A DNA stretch of 64,000 nt from Halopseudomonas sabulinigri (GCF_900105255.1 NZ_LT629763.1:1178001-1242000), one strand, 5' to 3'; positions 25,805 to 34,233 are shown, counted from the first letter of the stretch. The notes: generated by a model from the sequence alone, not told the origin. Translations and numbers: made by a program.

Positions 25805-27145
25805 CTAATGCTGCTGCGCGCCGACCTCAAGCCGGGCGCGCAGCGGCAGCCGCACCTCGACCAGCAAACCACCAAGTTCAGCCTCTGACAGCGTCAGCTT
25901 GCCGGCATAGGCCTGCACCAGATCCAGTACGATACCCAGCCCCAGACCATGCCCGGGCACTTGCTGGTCAAGCCGCGTGCCACGCTCCAGCACTCCCGCG
26001 CGCGCCTCGGGGGCGATCCCCGGCCCATCATCGGCAACCTGCAGCAACAGCCCCTCGGCATCCAGCCTCCAGCGAACCTCCACGCGCGCCTGCGAAAACT
26101 TACAGGCATTGTCTAGCAGATTGCCCAACAGCTCCTGCATATCCTCACGGTCATAGGGCCAGCTCGCATCCGGCTGTGGCCGCAGCTGAATGTCGCGCTG
26201 CGGATACAGCGACTGCAGCGTTGCGATCAACGGCGGTAAGTCGGTACCTGAGTGAAAGCGCTCAACGCGCTGTTGCTCCGGGGCCAGACGCGCTCTTTGC
26301 AGGGTTCGCTCCAGTTGCTGATGCATGAGATCGAGCTGTTCTTGGAGCGCCAGCAGTTGCGCCGGCGGTAGCTCTGAACTGAGGTTGTCCAGACGGCTTT
26401 CCAGTACCGCGAGCGGGGTTTTCAGTGCATGGCCAAGGTCGCCGGCACTGCTGCGACTGCGCTCCAGCACGCGTTCTATCTGACGCCCCAGGTGATTTAT
26501 TTCGGTCACCAGGGGCTGCAATTCCAGCGGCACCGATTCGCTCAATTGCAGACGCTCACCGCTACGCCACTCGGCCAGCTCCCTGCGCGTGCGCCGCAGC
26601 GGTCGCAGCGCGTGGAGCAACACCCCTTGCTGCAGCATCAACGCAATACCAATGACCGCCCCACCGAGGCCCCATAACCACCAACGGGCTTGCTTGAACG
26701 CCAACAGCAGCGGCTGATAATCCAGCGCCACCGTAATGATCAACTGCTCGCCATGGCTGCGGTACTGCTGCGACCAGACCAGCAATTGCTGGCCCTTGGG
26801 GCCCGGTACCAGTTCGGTCGTGGGCTTGTCGGTGATGGCGGTGGCACTGAGACGCGTGTCCCACAGCGACCGAGAACGCCAGCGCTCGCGCCCCTCAACA
26901 ATGAAATAGCGCCCAGAGTAAGGCCGGCGGTAGTCAGGATTGACCTTGCCGAGATCTAGGTAGAGCCCGTTGCTGCCGGGGGTCATGGCGGCCAGCAGGC
27001 TGTCGGTCTCGCCTTGCAGCAGGGTCATCAGATAACTGCGCTGGGCACGATCGTAGAGCCACACACTGCCTTGCCCGATCAGCAGCACGCTGCACAGCAT
27101 GATCAGTAGCAGGCTCACGCCCAAGCGGCGGCCGATCGAAATCAA
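25805..27145 (-). CDS. PhoQ/BqsS-like sensor histidine kinase
   Basis: The 446-residue kinase has helix 1 (about 9-29), a periplasmic domain of about 120 residues, helix 2 (about 155-172), a HAMP-like stretch, then HisKA with His239 in [18 protein letters not shown] and an ATPase domain with [27 protein letters not shown] and [13 protein letters not shown]. The GHALKTPL form of the H box is typical of PhoQ-like kinases. The periplasmic part is rich in charged residues ([19 protein letters not shown]), so a cation or cationic ligand is possible. The TTG start at 27145 overlaps the regulator's stop codon (TTGA); an in-frame GTG further in is the alternative. Confidence 0.9.
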   Translation of the reverse strand: MISIGRRLGVSLLLIMLCSVLLIGQGSVWLYDRAQRSYLMTLLQGETDSLLAAMTPGSNGLYLDLGKVNPDYRRPYSGRYFIVEGRERWRSRSLWDTRLSATAITDKPTTELVPGPKGQQLLVWSQQYRSHGEQLIITVALDYQPLLLAFKQARWWLWGLGGAVIGIALMLQQGVLLHALRPLRRTRRELAEWRSGERLQLSESVPLELQPLVTEINHLGRQIERVLERSRSSAGDLGHALKTPLAVLESRLDNLSSELPPAQLLALQEQLDLMHQQLERTLQRARLAPEQQRVERFHSGTDLPPLIATLQSLYPQRDIQLRPQPDASWPYDREDMQELLGNLLDNACKFSQARVEVRWRLDAEGLLLQVADDGPGIAPEARAGVLERGTRLDQQVPGHGLGLGIVLDLVQAYAGKLTLSEAELGGLLVEVRLPLRARLEVGAQQH

Positions 27146-27813
27146 CTCTCGTGACCTACCAGAATATAACCCTGGCCGCGCCGCGTGGTGATCGCACTGC
27201 GCCCCAGCTTGCTGCGCAAATGGTTGATCTGCACCTCGATCACATTGGAGTCACGCTCATCTTCGTAATCATAAAGGTGTTCAGCCAGGCGCGTCTTCGA
27301 CAGCACCTGACCCTGGTTGAGCATCATGTAGCGCAGCAACTTGAACTCGGTCGCCGATAGTGCCGTCGACGCCAGAGCACTGCCGCTGACATGCTGGGTG
27401 CTTTCATCCAGCATCAGCCCACAGGCCTTCAGCACGGCACTAGGTTCGCGGCCATGGGCGCGGCGCAGCAGCGCCTGAATACGCAACAGCAACTCTTCGT
27501 TATGAAAGGGTTTGGTCAGATAGTCATCGGCACCAGCCTGCAAGCCGGCCACGCGCTCGGTCCAGCGGCTACGCGCGGTCAGCATCAGTACCGGCATGTG
27601 CAAACCACCCTCGCGCCAATGCTGTACTACCTGCAAGCCGTCCATGCCGGGCAAACCAAGATCGACAATGGCCAGATCATAGGGCTCCTGCTCACCCAGA
27701 ATCAGCGCATCCCGGCCATCGGTGCGCCAGTCCACCGCATAGCCGGCGCGTTTGAGCAGCGTGCTGAGCGAATCGGCCAGCGCAACGTTATCCTCGACCA
27801 GCAGTATCCGCAT
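27142..27813 (-). CDS. OmpR-family response regulator
   Basis: The 223-residue protein has a receiver domain with acidic pocket Glu7-Asp8, phospho-acceptor Asp51 ([15 protein letters not shown]), a threonine/serine in LMLTARS and Lys in [11 protein letters not shown], followed by a winged-helix domain ending [13 protein letters not shown]. It belongs with the PmrA, PhoP and BqsR branch by length and sequence feel. ATG 27813 shares one base with the stop codon of the preceding PepSY gene (TGATG), and its own stop overlaps the kinase start, so all three are coupled. Target sites may include the box at 28482-28497. Confidence 0.93.
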   Translation of the reverse strand: MRILLVEDNVALADSLSTLLKRAGYAVDWRTDGRDALILGEQEPYDLAIVDLGLPGMDGLQVVQHWREGGLHMPVLMLTARSRWTERVAGLQAGADDYLTKPFHNEELLLRIQALLRRAHGREPSAVLKACGLMLDESTQHVSGSALASTALSATEFKLLRYMMLNQGQVLSKTRLAEHLYDYEDERDSNVIEVQINHLRSKLGRSAITTRRGQGYILVGHES

Positions 27814-28130
27814 CAATCATCCTCTTCTACTTCCAGCAGCTCACCGGTGAGCGCATCATATTCCAGTTCCATGACCCTGCGTTGGCGGGTTATCACCTCG
27901 ATTTCATAGATATAGAGCCCGTCGTCGAACTCCAGTTCAGCTTCCAGAAAGCGGCCGGGGTAACGCGCCAAGGCGTCATCAATAAATTGCTGCAGGGGCG
28001 CGATACGGCCCTGCTCCACCAGTTCGAGCACCTGATCCTGGCTGATATCGTCAGCCCGCACCCCGGCAACGCACGCAAAAAGGCCCAGCATCAAGATGCC
28101 GGGCCGCAGCAGAGGAGGATGATCAGTCAT
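27813..28130 (-). CDS. Secreted PepSY-domain protein (copy 2 of the operon)
   Basis: The 105-residue protein starts [28 protein letters not shown], a signal peptide with a probable cleavage after VRA. The mature part is one PepSY domain: [74 protein letters not shown]. PepSY domains are small periplasmic modules that often accompany two-component systems. The ATG at 28130 overlaps the previous gene by 8 bases. The acidic C-terminus suggests metal or cation binding, which is inference. Confidence 0.9.
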   Translation of the reverse strand: MTDHPPLLRPGILMLGLFACVAGVRADDISQDQVLELVEQGRIAPLQQFIDDALARYPGRFLEAELEFDDGLYIYEIEVITRQRRVMELEYDALTGELLEVEEDD

Positions 28131-28431
28131 CCTGCTTGTGTTCAAGTACTTCGCCATTGCTGGCATCCAGATCAACATCCCACTCCTGACCCTGAGCGTC
28201 CTTGATCTCGACCTGATAGACATATCGGCCGTAGTGTTTGTCCAGGTCGGTATCGGTGATGGTGCCGGGCTGCACGCTCAACGCTTTCTGGTTAAGTTCT
28301 TCAAACTGCTTGATGGTACCCTGCTCGATCAGGCTGTTGGCCTCGTCCAGGCGCACATCGTCGTCCGCCATTACCGCAGCGCTGCTCAAGCCAAAAAACA
28401 GTGCACTGGTCAGTAGAATTGCGTTTTTCAT
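28123..28431 (-). CDS. Secreted PepSY-domain protein (copy 1 of the operon)
   Basis: The 102-residue protein has signal peptide MKNAILLTSALFFGLSSAAVMA and a single PepSY domain with an acidic face: [83 protein letters not shown] 28431 is chosen for the signal peptide and the upstream GAGGTAATCACC. This is the first gene of a PepSY-PepSY-regulator-kinase operon, an arrangement known from BqsRS-type and PmrAB-like systems that sense divalent cations or Fe(II). Confidence 0.92.
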   Translation of the reverse strand: MKNAILLTSALFFGLSSAAVMADDDVRLDEANSLIEQGTIKQFEELNQKALSVQPGTITDTDLDKHYGRYVYQVEIKDAQGQEWDVDLDASNGEVLEHKQDD

Positions 28432-28467
28432 GGTGATTACCTCTGTCGTTTTAGGGTGTGAATGCAG

Positions 28468-28497
28468 AGTATAGTGATTAGCTGAAGCCAAACTTAA
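28468..28497 (-). promoter_or_regulatory. PmrA/BqsR-like box and promoter of the PepSY-kinase operon
   Basis: On the minus strand TTAAG (28497-28493), six bases, and TTCAG (28486-28482) form a direct repeat, matching the BqsR box TTAAG-N6-TTAAG with one change. TATACT (28473-28468) follows 8 bases later as -10 hexamer. The box takes the place of a -35 element, as in PmrA- and PhoP-activated promoters. It lies about 50 bases before the first PepSY gene. Confidence 0.6.
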
Positions 28498-28542
28498 AAC
28501 GACCCACTTACCTTACTTGCTGTCGAAAGGAACCGCCGATAC

Positions 28543-29622
28543 ATGACTGCAATCCACGTTGCCGCCCCAGCATTGACGCTACGTGCAGGCCACAGGGCCA
28601 TCGAACATATTCGCCAGAACGGGCTGCAACCGGCGGATGTACACATGATTCCCGGCGCCGCTGGCGGCCCCAAGGCACTAGGTATTCAAGGGCTGGATCT
28701 GGCGCTGTTTGGCGAGTGGCTGCCACGGGCGCCACAGATGCGCAGCCTGATTGGCGCGTCCATCGGTAGTTGGCGCTTTGCCAGTGCCTGCATGCCAGAC
28801 CCGGTGCACACACTGCAGCAGCTTGGCGAACTCTACACCAGCATGCGCTTTCCCAAGGGCGTGAGCATCCAACGCATCAGCGCGGCCTGTGGCGACATGC
28901 TCGACGAACTACTTGGTGGCCAGTTTGAAAGCATTCTCAGCAATCCGCATTACCACCTGAACATTGTAGTGGTTAAGAGCCTTGGGCTATTACAGCATGA
29001 TTCGCGCACTCGCCTGGGGCTCGGGTTGAGCGGCGTGATTGGCGCCAACTTGCTGGGCCGACGCCACCTCGGGCGGTTTTTCGAGCGGGTCATCCTGCAT
29101 GACCCGCGTCAGCGCCCGGCACTGGACGATCTGCAGGACTTCAAGAGCAGCCACGTCGACCTGACTCCTGGCAACCTGCGCGCAGCGCTACTGGCATCCG
29201 GCTCGATTCCCATGGTGATGGAAGCCGTACGCGAAATTCCCGGTACCAGCGCCGGTGTGTACCGCGACGGCGGCCTGCTTGATTACCACCTCGACCTGCC
29301 GTACCAGGCTCCCGGCGTGGTGCTCTACCCCCACTTTCTGGATCGCGTAGTGCCAGGTTGGTTCGACAAGACCCTGCCCTGGCGCAAAGCCAATCCACAG
29401 CAGCTGCGCGACGTGTTGCTGGTAGCCCCCTCGCGCGAGTACCTCGACACCCTGCCCTACCGCAAACTACCCGACCGCAAGGACTTCAACCGCTTCGTTT
29501 ACGATAACGACGGTCGTGAAAAGTACTGGCGCAAGGCAATGAGCGAAAGCCAGCGACTGGGGGACGCGTTCTTGCGCTTGGTCGACTCCGACGATCTGAT
29601 TCGCCACGTGCAGCCGCTATGA
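28543..29622 (+). CDS. Patatin-like phospholipase
   Basis: The 359-residue protein has the patatin elements in order: oxyanion-type loop PGAAGGPKALG (about 37-47), nucleophile Ser73 in GASIGSW, and Asp242 in YRDGGLLDYH, giving the Ser-Asp dyad. No signal peptide is visible, so it is probably cytoplasmic or membrane-associated. Such enzymes hydrolyse acyl ester bonds of lipids. GAAAGGAACC precedes ATG 28543. The stop codon overlaps the ATG of the following methyltransferase gene (ATGA). Divergent from the PepSY operon. Substrate unknown. Confidence 0.9.
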   Translation: MTAIHVAAPALTLRAGHRAIEHIRQNGLQPADVHMIPGAAGGPKALGIQGLDLALFGEWLPRAPQMRSLIGASIGSWRFASACMPDPVHTLQQLGELYTSMRFPKGVSIQRISAACGDMLDELLGGQFESILSNPHYHLNIVVVKSLGLLQHDSRTRLGLGLSGVIGANLLGRRHLGRFFERVILHDPRQRPALDDLQDFKSSHVDLTPGNLRAALLASGSIPMVMEAVREIPGTSAGVYRDGGLLDYHLDLPYQAPGVVLYPHFLDRVVPGWFDKTLPWRKANPQQLRDVLLVAPSREYLDTLPYRKLPDRKDFNRFVYDNDGREKYWRKAMSESQRLGDAFLRLVDSDDLIRHVQPL

Positions 29623-30275
29623 TTGAGCCACCGGCCTACTCGCGCTGTCCGCTGTGCCAGGCCACTGCCCCCTGGTTCTACAGCGATGAGAAGCGCCCCT
29701 ACTATGAGTGCTGCGAATGCCAGATGGTGCATGTACCCACCACCTGGCACCTCAGTGCGGCGCAAGAGCGAGCCGAGTATGACCGGCATGAGAACGACCC
29801 GCAGGATGAGGGCTACCGCCGCTTCCTGTCGCGCCTGGCAACGCCCTTGCTGCAACAGTTGCCGGTCGCCAGCCGTGGCCTCGACTTTGGCTGCGGCCCC
29901 GGCCCGGCGCTGGCCGCCATGTTGCGCGAGGCAGGCCACGAGGTGGAATTGCACGACATCTACTACCATCCCAACCCGGCGGCGTTGAATCAGCGGTGGG
30001 ATTTCATCACCGCCACCGAAGTAGTCGAGCATCTTGCGCAACCCCTGTTGGTGCTGGACCAGCTGTGGGCGTGCCTGCAGCCCGACGGCTGGCTGGGGCT
30101 GATGACCAAGCGCGTGCGCGGCCAGGATGCCTTCAAGAGTTGGCATTACAAAAGTGACCCAACGCATATCTGTTACTTCAGTGAGCGCAGTTTTGCCTGG
30201 CTGGCGACGCGCTGGAATGCCGAGCTGCAGCTGATTGGCGCGGACGTAGTGCTGCTGCGCAAGGCGCAGAAATAG
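29619..30275 (+). CDS. Zinc-ribbon class I methyltransferase coupled to the patatin gene
   Basis: The 218-residue protein has an N-terminal zinc ribbon with Cys10-Pro-Leu-Cys13 and Cys31-Cys-Glu-Cys34, then a Rossmann-type methyltransferase domain with the SAM loop LDFGCGPGPALAAM (about 88-101), TATEVVEHLAQP and a late GLMTKRV strand. It resembles the Methyltransf_23 group, whose members act on small molecules, lipids or tRNA. Its ATG overlaps the patatin stop by four bases, which points to translational coupling. Substrate unknown. Confidence 0.87.
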   Translation: MIEPPAYSRCPLCQATAPWFYSDEKRPYYECCECQMVHVPTTWHLSAAQERAEYDRHENDPQDEGYRRFLSRLATPLLQQLPVASRGLDFGCGPGPALAAMLREAGHEVELHDIYYHPNPAALNQRWDFITATEVVEHLAQPLLVLDQLWACLQPDGWLGLMTKRVRGQDAFKSWHYKSDPTHICYFSERSFAWLATRWNAELQLIGADVVLLRKAQK

Positions 30276-30286
30276 CGGTGATCACA

Positions 30287-30309
30287 CTGGGCGCTGTCTT
30301 GGCGCCCAG
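30287..30309. terminator. Hairpin between methyltransferase and DoxX genes
   Basis: CTGGGCGC (30287-30294) pairs with GCGCCCAG (30302-30309) around a 7-base loop. It lies between convergent genes. The downstream T content is low, so termination strength is uncertain. Confidence 0.5.
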
Positions 30310-30325
30310 CGTTTACAGTACCGGC

Positions 30326-30727
30326 CTAGCCCTTGGCGCTGCGCAGCTGATCCACACTCCAGGCGCCGCCGCCAGCGAAGAACAAATACAGGAATACGAA
30401 GGAAAACAGCGCCGCCAACTCGCCGCCATTGGCCAGCGGCCATAGCGCCTGCGGTGCGTGAGCGATGAAATAGGCAAAGGCCATCAAACCCGACAGCAGA
30501 AAGGCCACAGGCCGGGTGAACAGGCCGATCAGGACCAGAAAGCCGCCAACCAGTTCCAGCGAGCCGGCGACGCCAGACATCGAAAACAAGTCAAACTCGC
30601 CGCGTGCGGCAACCGGAAATCCAAAGATTTTCTGCATGCCATGCTGCATAAACAAAAAAGCCGTCACGATGCGCAGCACGCTGAGCACCCGCGGCTGCCA
30701 GGCAGCCAAAATTGCATTTATATCCAT
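30326..30727 (-). CDS. DoxX-family membrane protein
   Basis: The 133-residue protein has four membrane helices and the DoxX pattern LSVLRIVTAFLFMQHGMQKIFGFP, GVAGSLELVGGFLVLIGLFTRPVAFLLSGLMAFAYFIAHAP and FSFVFLYLFFAGGGAWSVDQL. ATG 30727 is fixed by the strong upstream AGGAGGAAGGGG. DoxX proteins sit in the inner membrane; roles in oxidative-stress defence and thiosulfate oxidation are reported for relatives, but the biochemical activity is unknown. A 15-base dyad lies 26 bases upstream. The gene stands alone between a convergent neighbour and a 177-base spacer. Confidence 0.92.
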   Translation of the reverse strand: MDINAILAAWQPRVLSVLRIVTAFLFMQHGMQKIFGFPVAARGEFDLFSMSGVAGSLELVGGFLVLIGLFTRPVAFLLSGLMAFAYFIAHAPQALWPLANGGELAALFSFVFLYLFFAGGGAWSVDQLRSAKG

Positions 30728-30742
30728 CCCCTTCCTCCTTTG

Positions 30743-30774
30743 GCATAACGCCACTCCGGTAACCGGAGAAGCAA
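30743..30774 (-). promoter_or_regulatory. Dyad CTCCGGT-N-ACCGGAG inside a long-spacer promoter for the DoxX gene
   Basis: A perfect dyad at 30754-30768 lies between TTGCTT (30774-30769 on the minus strand) and TTATGC (30748-30743), 20 bases apart. A dyad filling a 19-20 base spacer is the hallmark of MerR-family controlled promoters. The hexamers are weak, and no MerR-type gene lies nearby, so the regulator is unknown. Confidence 0.45.
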
Positions 30775-30904
30775 TCCTGCGGTTGCCACATAGGCCGTGT
30801 TTCCAGCACGCTCAGCCTCAGCGTAATGAGTTTACCCCCACGCGTCACTCGACTTTACTGCAGACCTCTGCATCGCGCACGCAACGCGCATCACCACTTC
30901 GGGT

Positions 30905-31363
30905 TCAATCACGCGCCGTAACTCTACCGATGACACCCAAGCGCTTGATCTGTTGATTGGAGGGCCGCCGCAGGTCACGGTAACTGGCTGGCAGACAGGC
31001 CGCGCACAGTTCCCATTGCGTCTCGATCGCCTTGATTACCTGGTTTACCGTTACCAGTGCAAAGGGGGCATAGGCATTGACTTCGCCTGCCGCAATGCTG
31101 GCAACCCGTTCACTCAGCCATTCATCGTTGAATCCGGCCCACTCTCCGGCCACAACGCGCAGGTTGTCACACAGGGCCGGGAATACCTCAAGCCAAAGCA
31201 CCTGCAGCACTGTTTCGGGCGGCAAGCCGGACTCAATGATTCGGCGCGCGACAAAGCGATGCGTATCCGCGCTGATGTCGGTATCAAGAAAGAGTTCAGA
31301 GAAGGCAGCCCAGAGCGCCACGCGAGCGGCGTCGGGCGGGGGCAAAGCCTGTTTGCCGGGCAA
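30905..31363 (-). CDS. DUF7079-like conserved protein
   Basis: The 152-residue soluble protein contains ALWAAFSELFLDTDISADTHRFVARRIIESGLPPETVLQVLWLEVFPALCDNLRVVAGEWAGFNDEWLSERV, which I recognise as the DUF7079 pattern; the C-terminus (AACLPASYRDLRRPSNQQIKRLG) is basic. No catalytic motif or signal peptide is seen. Start is uncertain: TTG 31363 lies 14 bases after the NlpC/P60 stop codon but lacks a clear ribosome site, and GTG 31321 is possible. It is probably read with the NlpC/P60 gene. Function unknown. Confidence 0.7.
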   Translation of the reverse strand: MPGKQALPPPDAARVALWAAFSELFLDTDISADTHRFVARRIIESGLPPETVLQVLWLEVFPALCDNLRVVAGEWAGFNDEWLSERVASIAAGEVNAYAPFALVTVNQVIKAIETQWELCAACLPASYRDLRRPSNQQIKRLGVIGRVTARD

Positions 31364-31377
31364 GGGGAGTAAACGGA

Positions 31378-31905
31378 TTAATTACTGCTAAGCACGCGCC
31401 GCGCGCCCTTGTAGGTGCGCTGCCAGTAGCTGGCACCCAGCTCATCCACGCGCACGGCGCCACCGGTACTGGGCGCGTGCAGAAAACGCCCTTCGCCGAT
31501 GTAAATGCCTGCGTGATTGACCCGCCCGCCATTCATGGCGAACAGCAATAGATCGCCTGGTACCAGGGCGCTCTCGCTGGGTTTTGCCGTACGCATGGAA
31601 GTCAAACCGGCGGTAGTGCGCGGCAGGCTGACGCCGGCGGCCTCACGGTAAACGTACTGAATCAGCCCGCTGCAATCGAAGCCGGTATCGGGCGAGGTGC
31701 CGCCATAGCGGTAGGGAGTGCCGATCAGACTGAAGGCCTGAAAAACAATGTCGTTACCCAGAATGTCGGCCGAGTTGGACTGCGTGATATGCGGTAACGG
31801 GGTGCGCACATTCGGCGTAGTCGCGGATACCGGCGCTTTGGGCGCGCTGCTGCAACCTGTCAGCAAAGCCACAAAGAGAAATATCAGTAGAACGCCTGAC
31901 CGCAT
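31378..31905 (-). CDS. NlpC/P60 endopeptidase lipoprotein
   Basis: The 175-residue protein has lipobox LTGC with Cys18 after MRSGVLLIFLFVAL, a short linker and an NlpC/P60 domain with catalytic Cys78 (FDCSGLIQYVYREAAG), His131 (NHAGIYIGEGRFLHAPS) and His143. It is a DL-endopeptidase of the Spr/MepS or YafL kind that cuts peptide stems in peptidoglycan, anchored to the outer membrane. No SH3 domain is present. A TTGACA hexamer at 31966-31961 provides its promoter. Confidence 0.95.
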   Translation of the reverse strand: MRSGVLLIFLFVALLTGCSSAPKAPVSATTPNVRTPLPHITQSNSADILGNDIVFQAFSLIGTPYRYGGTSPDTGFDCSGLIQYVYREAAGVSLPRTTAGLTSMRTAKPSESALVPGDLLLFAMNGGRVNHAGIYIGEGRFLHAPSTGGAVRVDELGASYWQRTYKGARRVLSSN

Positions 31906-31939
31906 CCGCTTACCTATGCAACAGTGAATTTGATTAAAA

Positions 31940-31966
31940 AATGTACGACATACCGCGTTGTGTCAA
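31940..31966 (-). promoter_or_regulatory. Promoter of the NlpC/P60 gene
   Basis: TTGACA (31966-31961, minus strand) is perfect. The best -10 is TACATT (31945-31940) with a 15-base spacer. The AT-rich flank continues to the ATG at 31905. Confidence 0.45.
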
Positions 31967-31995
31967 GATTTTACTTTAACTAAGTGCGCCAAGTC

Positions 31996-32688
31996 TCAGT
32001 GATTGACCGTAAAAGCCAACATGGCAGATAACTGGCAAAGTGGCCTGCCGCTTTCTTCCAGCCACTGATTGAAGGCTGCCTGCGCCGCGTTCTGGTCACG
32101 CTGACTGGTCGGCGCCTTGTCGATAATGCCCTGCGCCTTCAACGCGGCAACCACATCCTCAGTGGCGACCCAAGTGTCCTTGCCGACCATGCGTAAAAAA
32201 CGCGGCACTGATTGCCCGCCCAATTGGCTACCCCGCTTCGCCAGCATCCGCCAGAGGCCGACAATGTCATCCGCCGGCCAGTCTGCGATAAGTTGGCCCA
32301 TGCTGCCGTACTCGGCGCGCACATCCAGTACCAACTGCGCGTTGCGCGGTACGCTGCGTAGCTTGCCCAGATGCCGAACGATGCGTTTGTCGCCCATCAG
32401 CCGCTCAAGGTGCTCGGCGCTCATCAGCACCACTTTTTCCGGATCGAAGCCGAAGAAAACCTCCTCAAAAGCGGGCCACTTGGCGTCCACCAGGCTGTGC
32501 TTCAAACCAGCGCGAAACACCCGCAAGGCCAGGGTCGAGAGATAGCGATCATCGCTGATCTGGCGCAGCGCTGCAGGCGACCTGGGTACCGGCAAATGCG
32601 CCTCAAGCTCCGCACGCGAGCCAAACCGATTGAGACAGTAGCTTTCCAGCCAGCGGTAATCCTGCACAGTCAATGCGCTCCGCCCCAA
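31996..32688 (-). CDS. DNA-3-methyladenine glycosylase I (Tag)-like protein
   Basis: The 230-residue protein contains the Tag-family core: RVFRAGLKHSLVDAKWPAFEEVFFGFDPEKVVLMSAEHLERLMGDKRIVRHLGKLRSVPRNAQLVL, which lines up with the QAGLSW, FHQFDPVKVA and IIRHRGKI segments of E. coli Tag. The zinc-binding Cys/His residues at the ends of classic Tag are not recognisable, so this is a divergent HhH-type member; base excision activity is inferred. It follows ttcA by 7 bases. Start uncertain: TTG 32688 or GTG 32667, the latter giving VQDYRWLESYCL, close to how I remember Pseudomonas homologues starting. Confidence 0.78.
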   Translation of the reverse strand: MGRSALTVQDYRWLESYCLNRFGSRAELEAHLPVPRSPAALRQISDDRYLSTLALRVFRAGLKHSLVDAKWPAFEEVFFGFDPEKVVLMSAEHLERLMGDKRIVRHLGKLRSVPRNAQLVLDVRAEYGSMGQLIADWPADDIVGLWRMLAKRGSQLGGQSVPRFLRMVGKDTWVATEDVVAALKAQGIIDKAPTSQRDQNAAQAAFNQWLEESGRPLCQLSAMLAFTVNH

Positions 32689-32695
32689 GGGCTCA

Positions 32696-33520
32696 TCACA
32701 GGTTCATCACGTTGAGATAACGAGGCGCGACCGACTCGTCGATGCTCAGGCTGGCAAAGTCGAACAGCTTGGTATCCGCCAGTTGCGAAGGCTGTACATG
32801 CTGCAGCGAGCGGAATACGTTGTCGAGGCGACCCGGTGTCGCACGCTCCCAACCCTGCAGCATCTCCTTGACCACCTTGCGTTGCAGGTTCTCCTGCGAG
32901 CCGCAGAGGTTGCACGGGATAATCGGGAAGCCCTGTAGCTCGGCGTAGGCCGCAATGTCGCTCTCGTTGCAGTAGGCCAACGGGCGAATCACCACGTTGC
33001 GGCCGTCATCGGAACGCAGCTTCGGCGGCATAGCCTTGAGGTTGCCGCCGTAGAACATATTGAGGAAGAAGGTCTCGATGATGTCGTCGCGGTGATGCCC
33101 GAGCGCCATCTTGGTCGCACCAATTTCGTCTGCAAAGGTATAGAGATTGCCGCGACGCAGACGTGAACACAGTGAACAGGTGGTTTTACCCTCCGGCACC
33201 TTCTCCTTGACGATGGAGTAGGTATCGCGTTCCAGAATGTGGTACGCCACGCCGAGCTTATCAAGATAGGCAGGCAGCACCTCTTCCGGGAACCCCGGTT
33301 GCTTCTGATCCATATTCACGGCCACCAACTCAAACTTGATGGGCGCTACTCTCTGCAAGTGCAGCAGGACGTCAAGCAGGGTGTAACTGTCTTTGCCACC
33401 GGACAGGCAGACCATCACCTTGTCGCCGTCTTCGATCATGTTGTAGTCGGTCACCGCTTCGGCAGTGAGGCGGCGCAGACGCTTCTGCAGTTTGTTCTGG
33501 TTGACGCTGAGATGGCTCAT
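32696..33520 (-). CDS. ttcA: tRNA 2-thiocytidine(32) synthetase TtcA
   Basis: The 274-residue enzyme has the PP-loop SGGKDS at residues 40-45 and the cysteine pairs Cys115/Cys118 ([10 protein letters not shown]) and Cys203/Cys206 ([12 protein letters not shown]) that hold its [4Fe-4S] cluster, plus [19 protein letters not shown]. It thiolates C32 of certain tRNAs with ATP and a persulfide donor. ATG 33520 ([18 protein letters not shown]) is the family start; an upstream in-frame ATG adds only four residues. Confidence 0.97.
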   Translation of the reverse strand: MSHLSVNQNKLQKRLRRLTAEAVTDYNMIEDGDKVMVCLSGGKDSYTLLDVLLHLQRVAPIKFELVAVNMDQKQPGFPEEVLPAYLDKLGVAYHILERDTYSIVKEKVPEGKTTCSLCSRLRRGNLYTFADEIGATKMALGHHRDDIIETFFLNMFYGGNLKAMPPKLRSDDGRNVVIRPLAYCNESDIAAYAELQGFPIIPCNLCGSQENLQRKVVKEMLQGWERATPGRLDNVFRSLQHVQPSQLADTKLFDFASLSIDESVAPRYLNVMNL

Positions 33521-33572
33521 GAAGGGGCACACCGGAAAAGTAAAACGCGCATTTTACTGGAAACCGCTGTAC

Positions 33573-33616
33573 ATAAAAACAACAGCCCCTGTCGAACGAC
33601 TCGACAGGGGCTGTTG
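33573..33616 (-). terminator. Terminator of the Yip1-type gene
   Basis: On the minus strand CAACAGCCCCTGTCGA and its complement pair over 16 bases with a 5-base loop (33616-33580), followed by a TTTTTATG tail (33579-33573). It separates the membrane-protein gene from ttcA. Confidence 0.9.
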
Positions 33617-33633
33617 GGCAGCACAAGAAAGGT

Positions 33634-34233
33634 TTATCGCAGGTAGACTGGGCCGACGCCGAAGCCCCAGAAAATCACCGAGGTTGCCATCATCGCCACC
33701 AGCACCACCAGGCCTACTGCCAGAATGGAGCTGGAGAAAAGAAAGCCCTCGTCACTGGGAATATCCATGAAAATCGGAATCCCTTGATAGAGCAGATACA
33801 CGGTGTAGGCGACCGCCGCGGTGCCCACCAGCATGCCGAGCCAGAGGCTGGGATAGAGTGCCGCCAGACCGGCAATGAACAGCGGCGTGGCAGTGTAGGC
33901 AGCAAACACCACACAATCGTTGAAGCTGGGCGTCGAGTCGTAGGTGCGGGCCATCCAGTGAATGAAGGCGCCCATCACGGCAACGCCAGCAAGCATGGCA
34001 AGGTAGGACAATACCGTCATCGAGAGCGCACTGGTCTGCGTCAGCTTGACCGCTTCCTGCGTGCCGATATACCAACCAACCTGAGTGGTGCCAATGTAGG
34101 CAGAGACTACCGGGATAGCGGCAAGAACCAGCACGTGAGTCAAATACATATGACCGATGCTTTCGTCCTCACCCTTGATTTCTTTCCATTCCTCGTCGGG
34201 ATGGGTGAACAACCCCAATACATGGTGGATCAT
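33634..34233 (-). CDS. Yip1-family membrane protein
   Basis: The 199-residue inner-membrane protein has a short N-terminal amphipathic stretch (MIHHVLGLFTHPDEEWKEIKGEDESIGHMYL) and five helices, matching the YIP1/DUF1282 family: hydrophobic helices with SFNDCVVFAAYTATPLFIAGLAALYP and YTVYLLYQGIPIFMDIPSDEGFLFSSSILAVGLVVLVAMMA. GGAGGTC precedes ATG 34233. Single-gene unit with its own terminator. Function unknown in bacteria. Confidence 0.9.
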   Translation of the reverse strand: MIHHVLGLFTHPDEEWKEIKGEDESIGHMYLTHVLVLAAIPVVSAYIGTTQVGWYIGTQEAVKLTQTSALSMTVLSYLAMLAGVAVMGAFIHWMARTYDSTPSFNDCVVFAAYTATPLFIAGLAALYPSLWLGMLVGTAAVAYTVYLLYQGIPIFMDIPSDEGFLFSSSILAVGLVVLVAMMATSVIFWGFGVGPVYLR

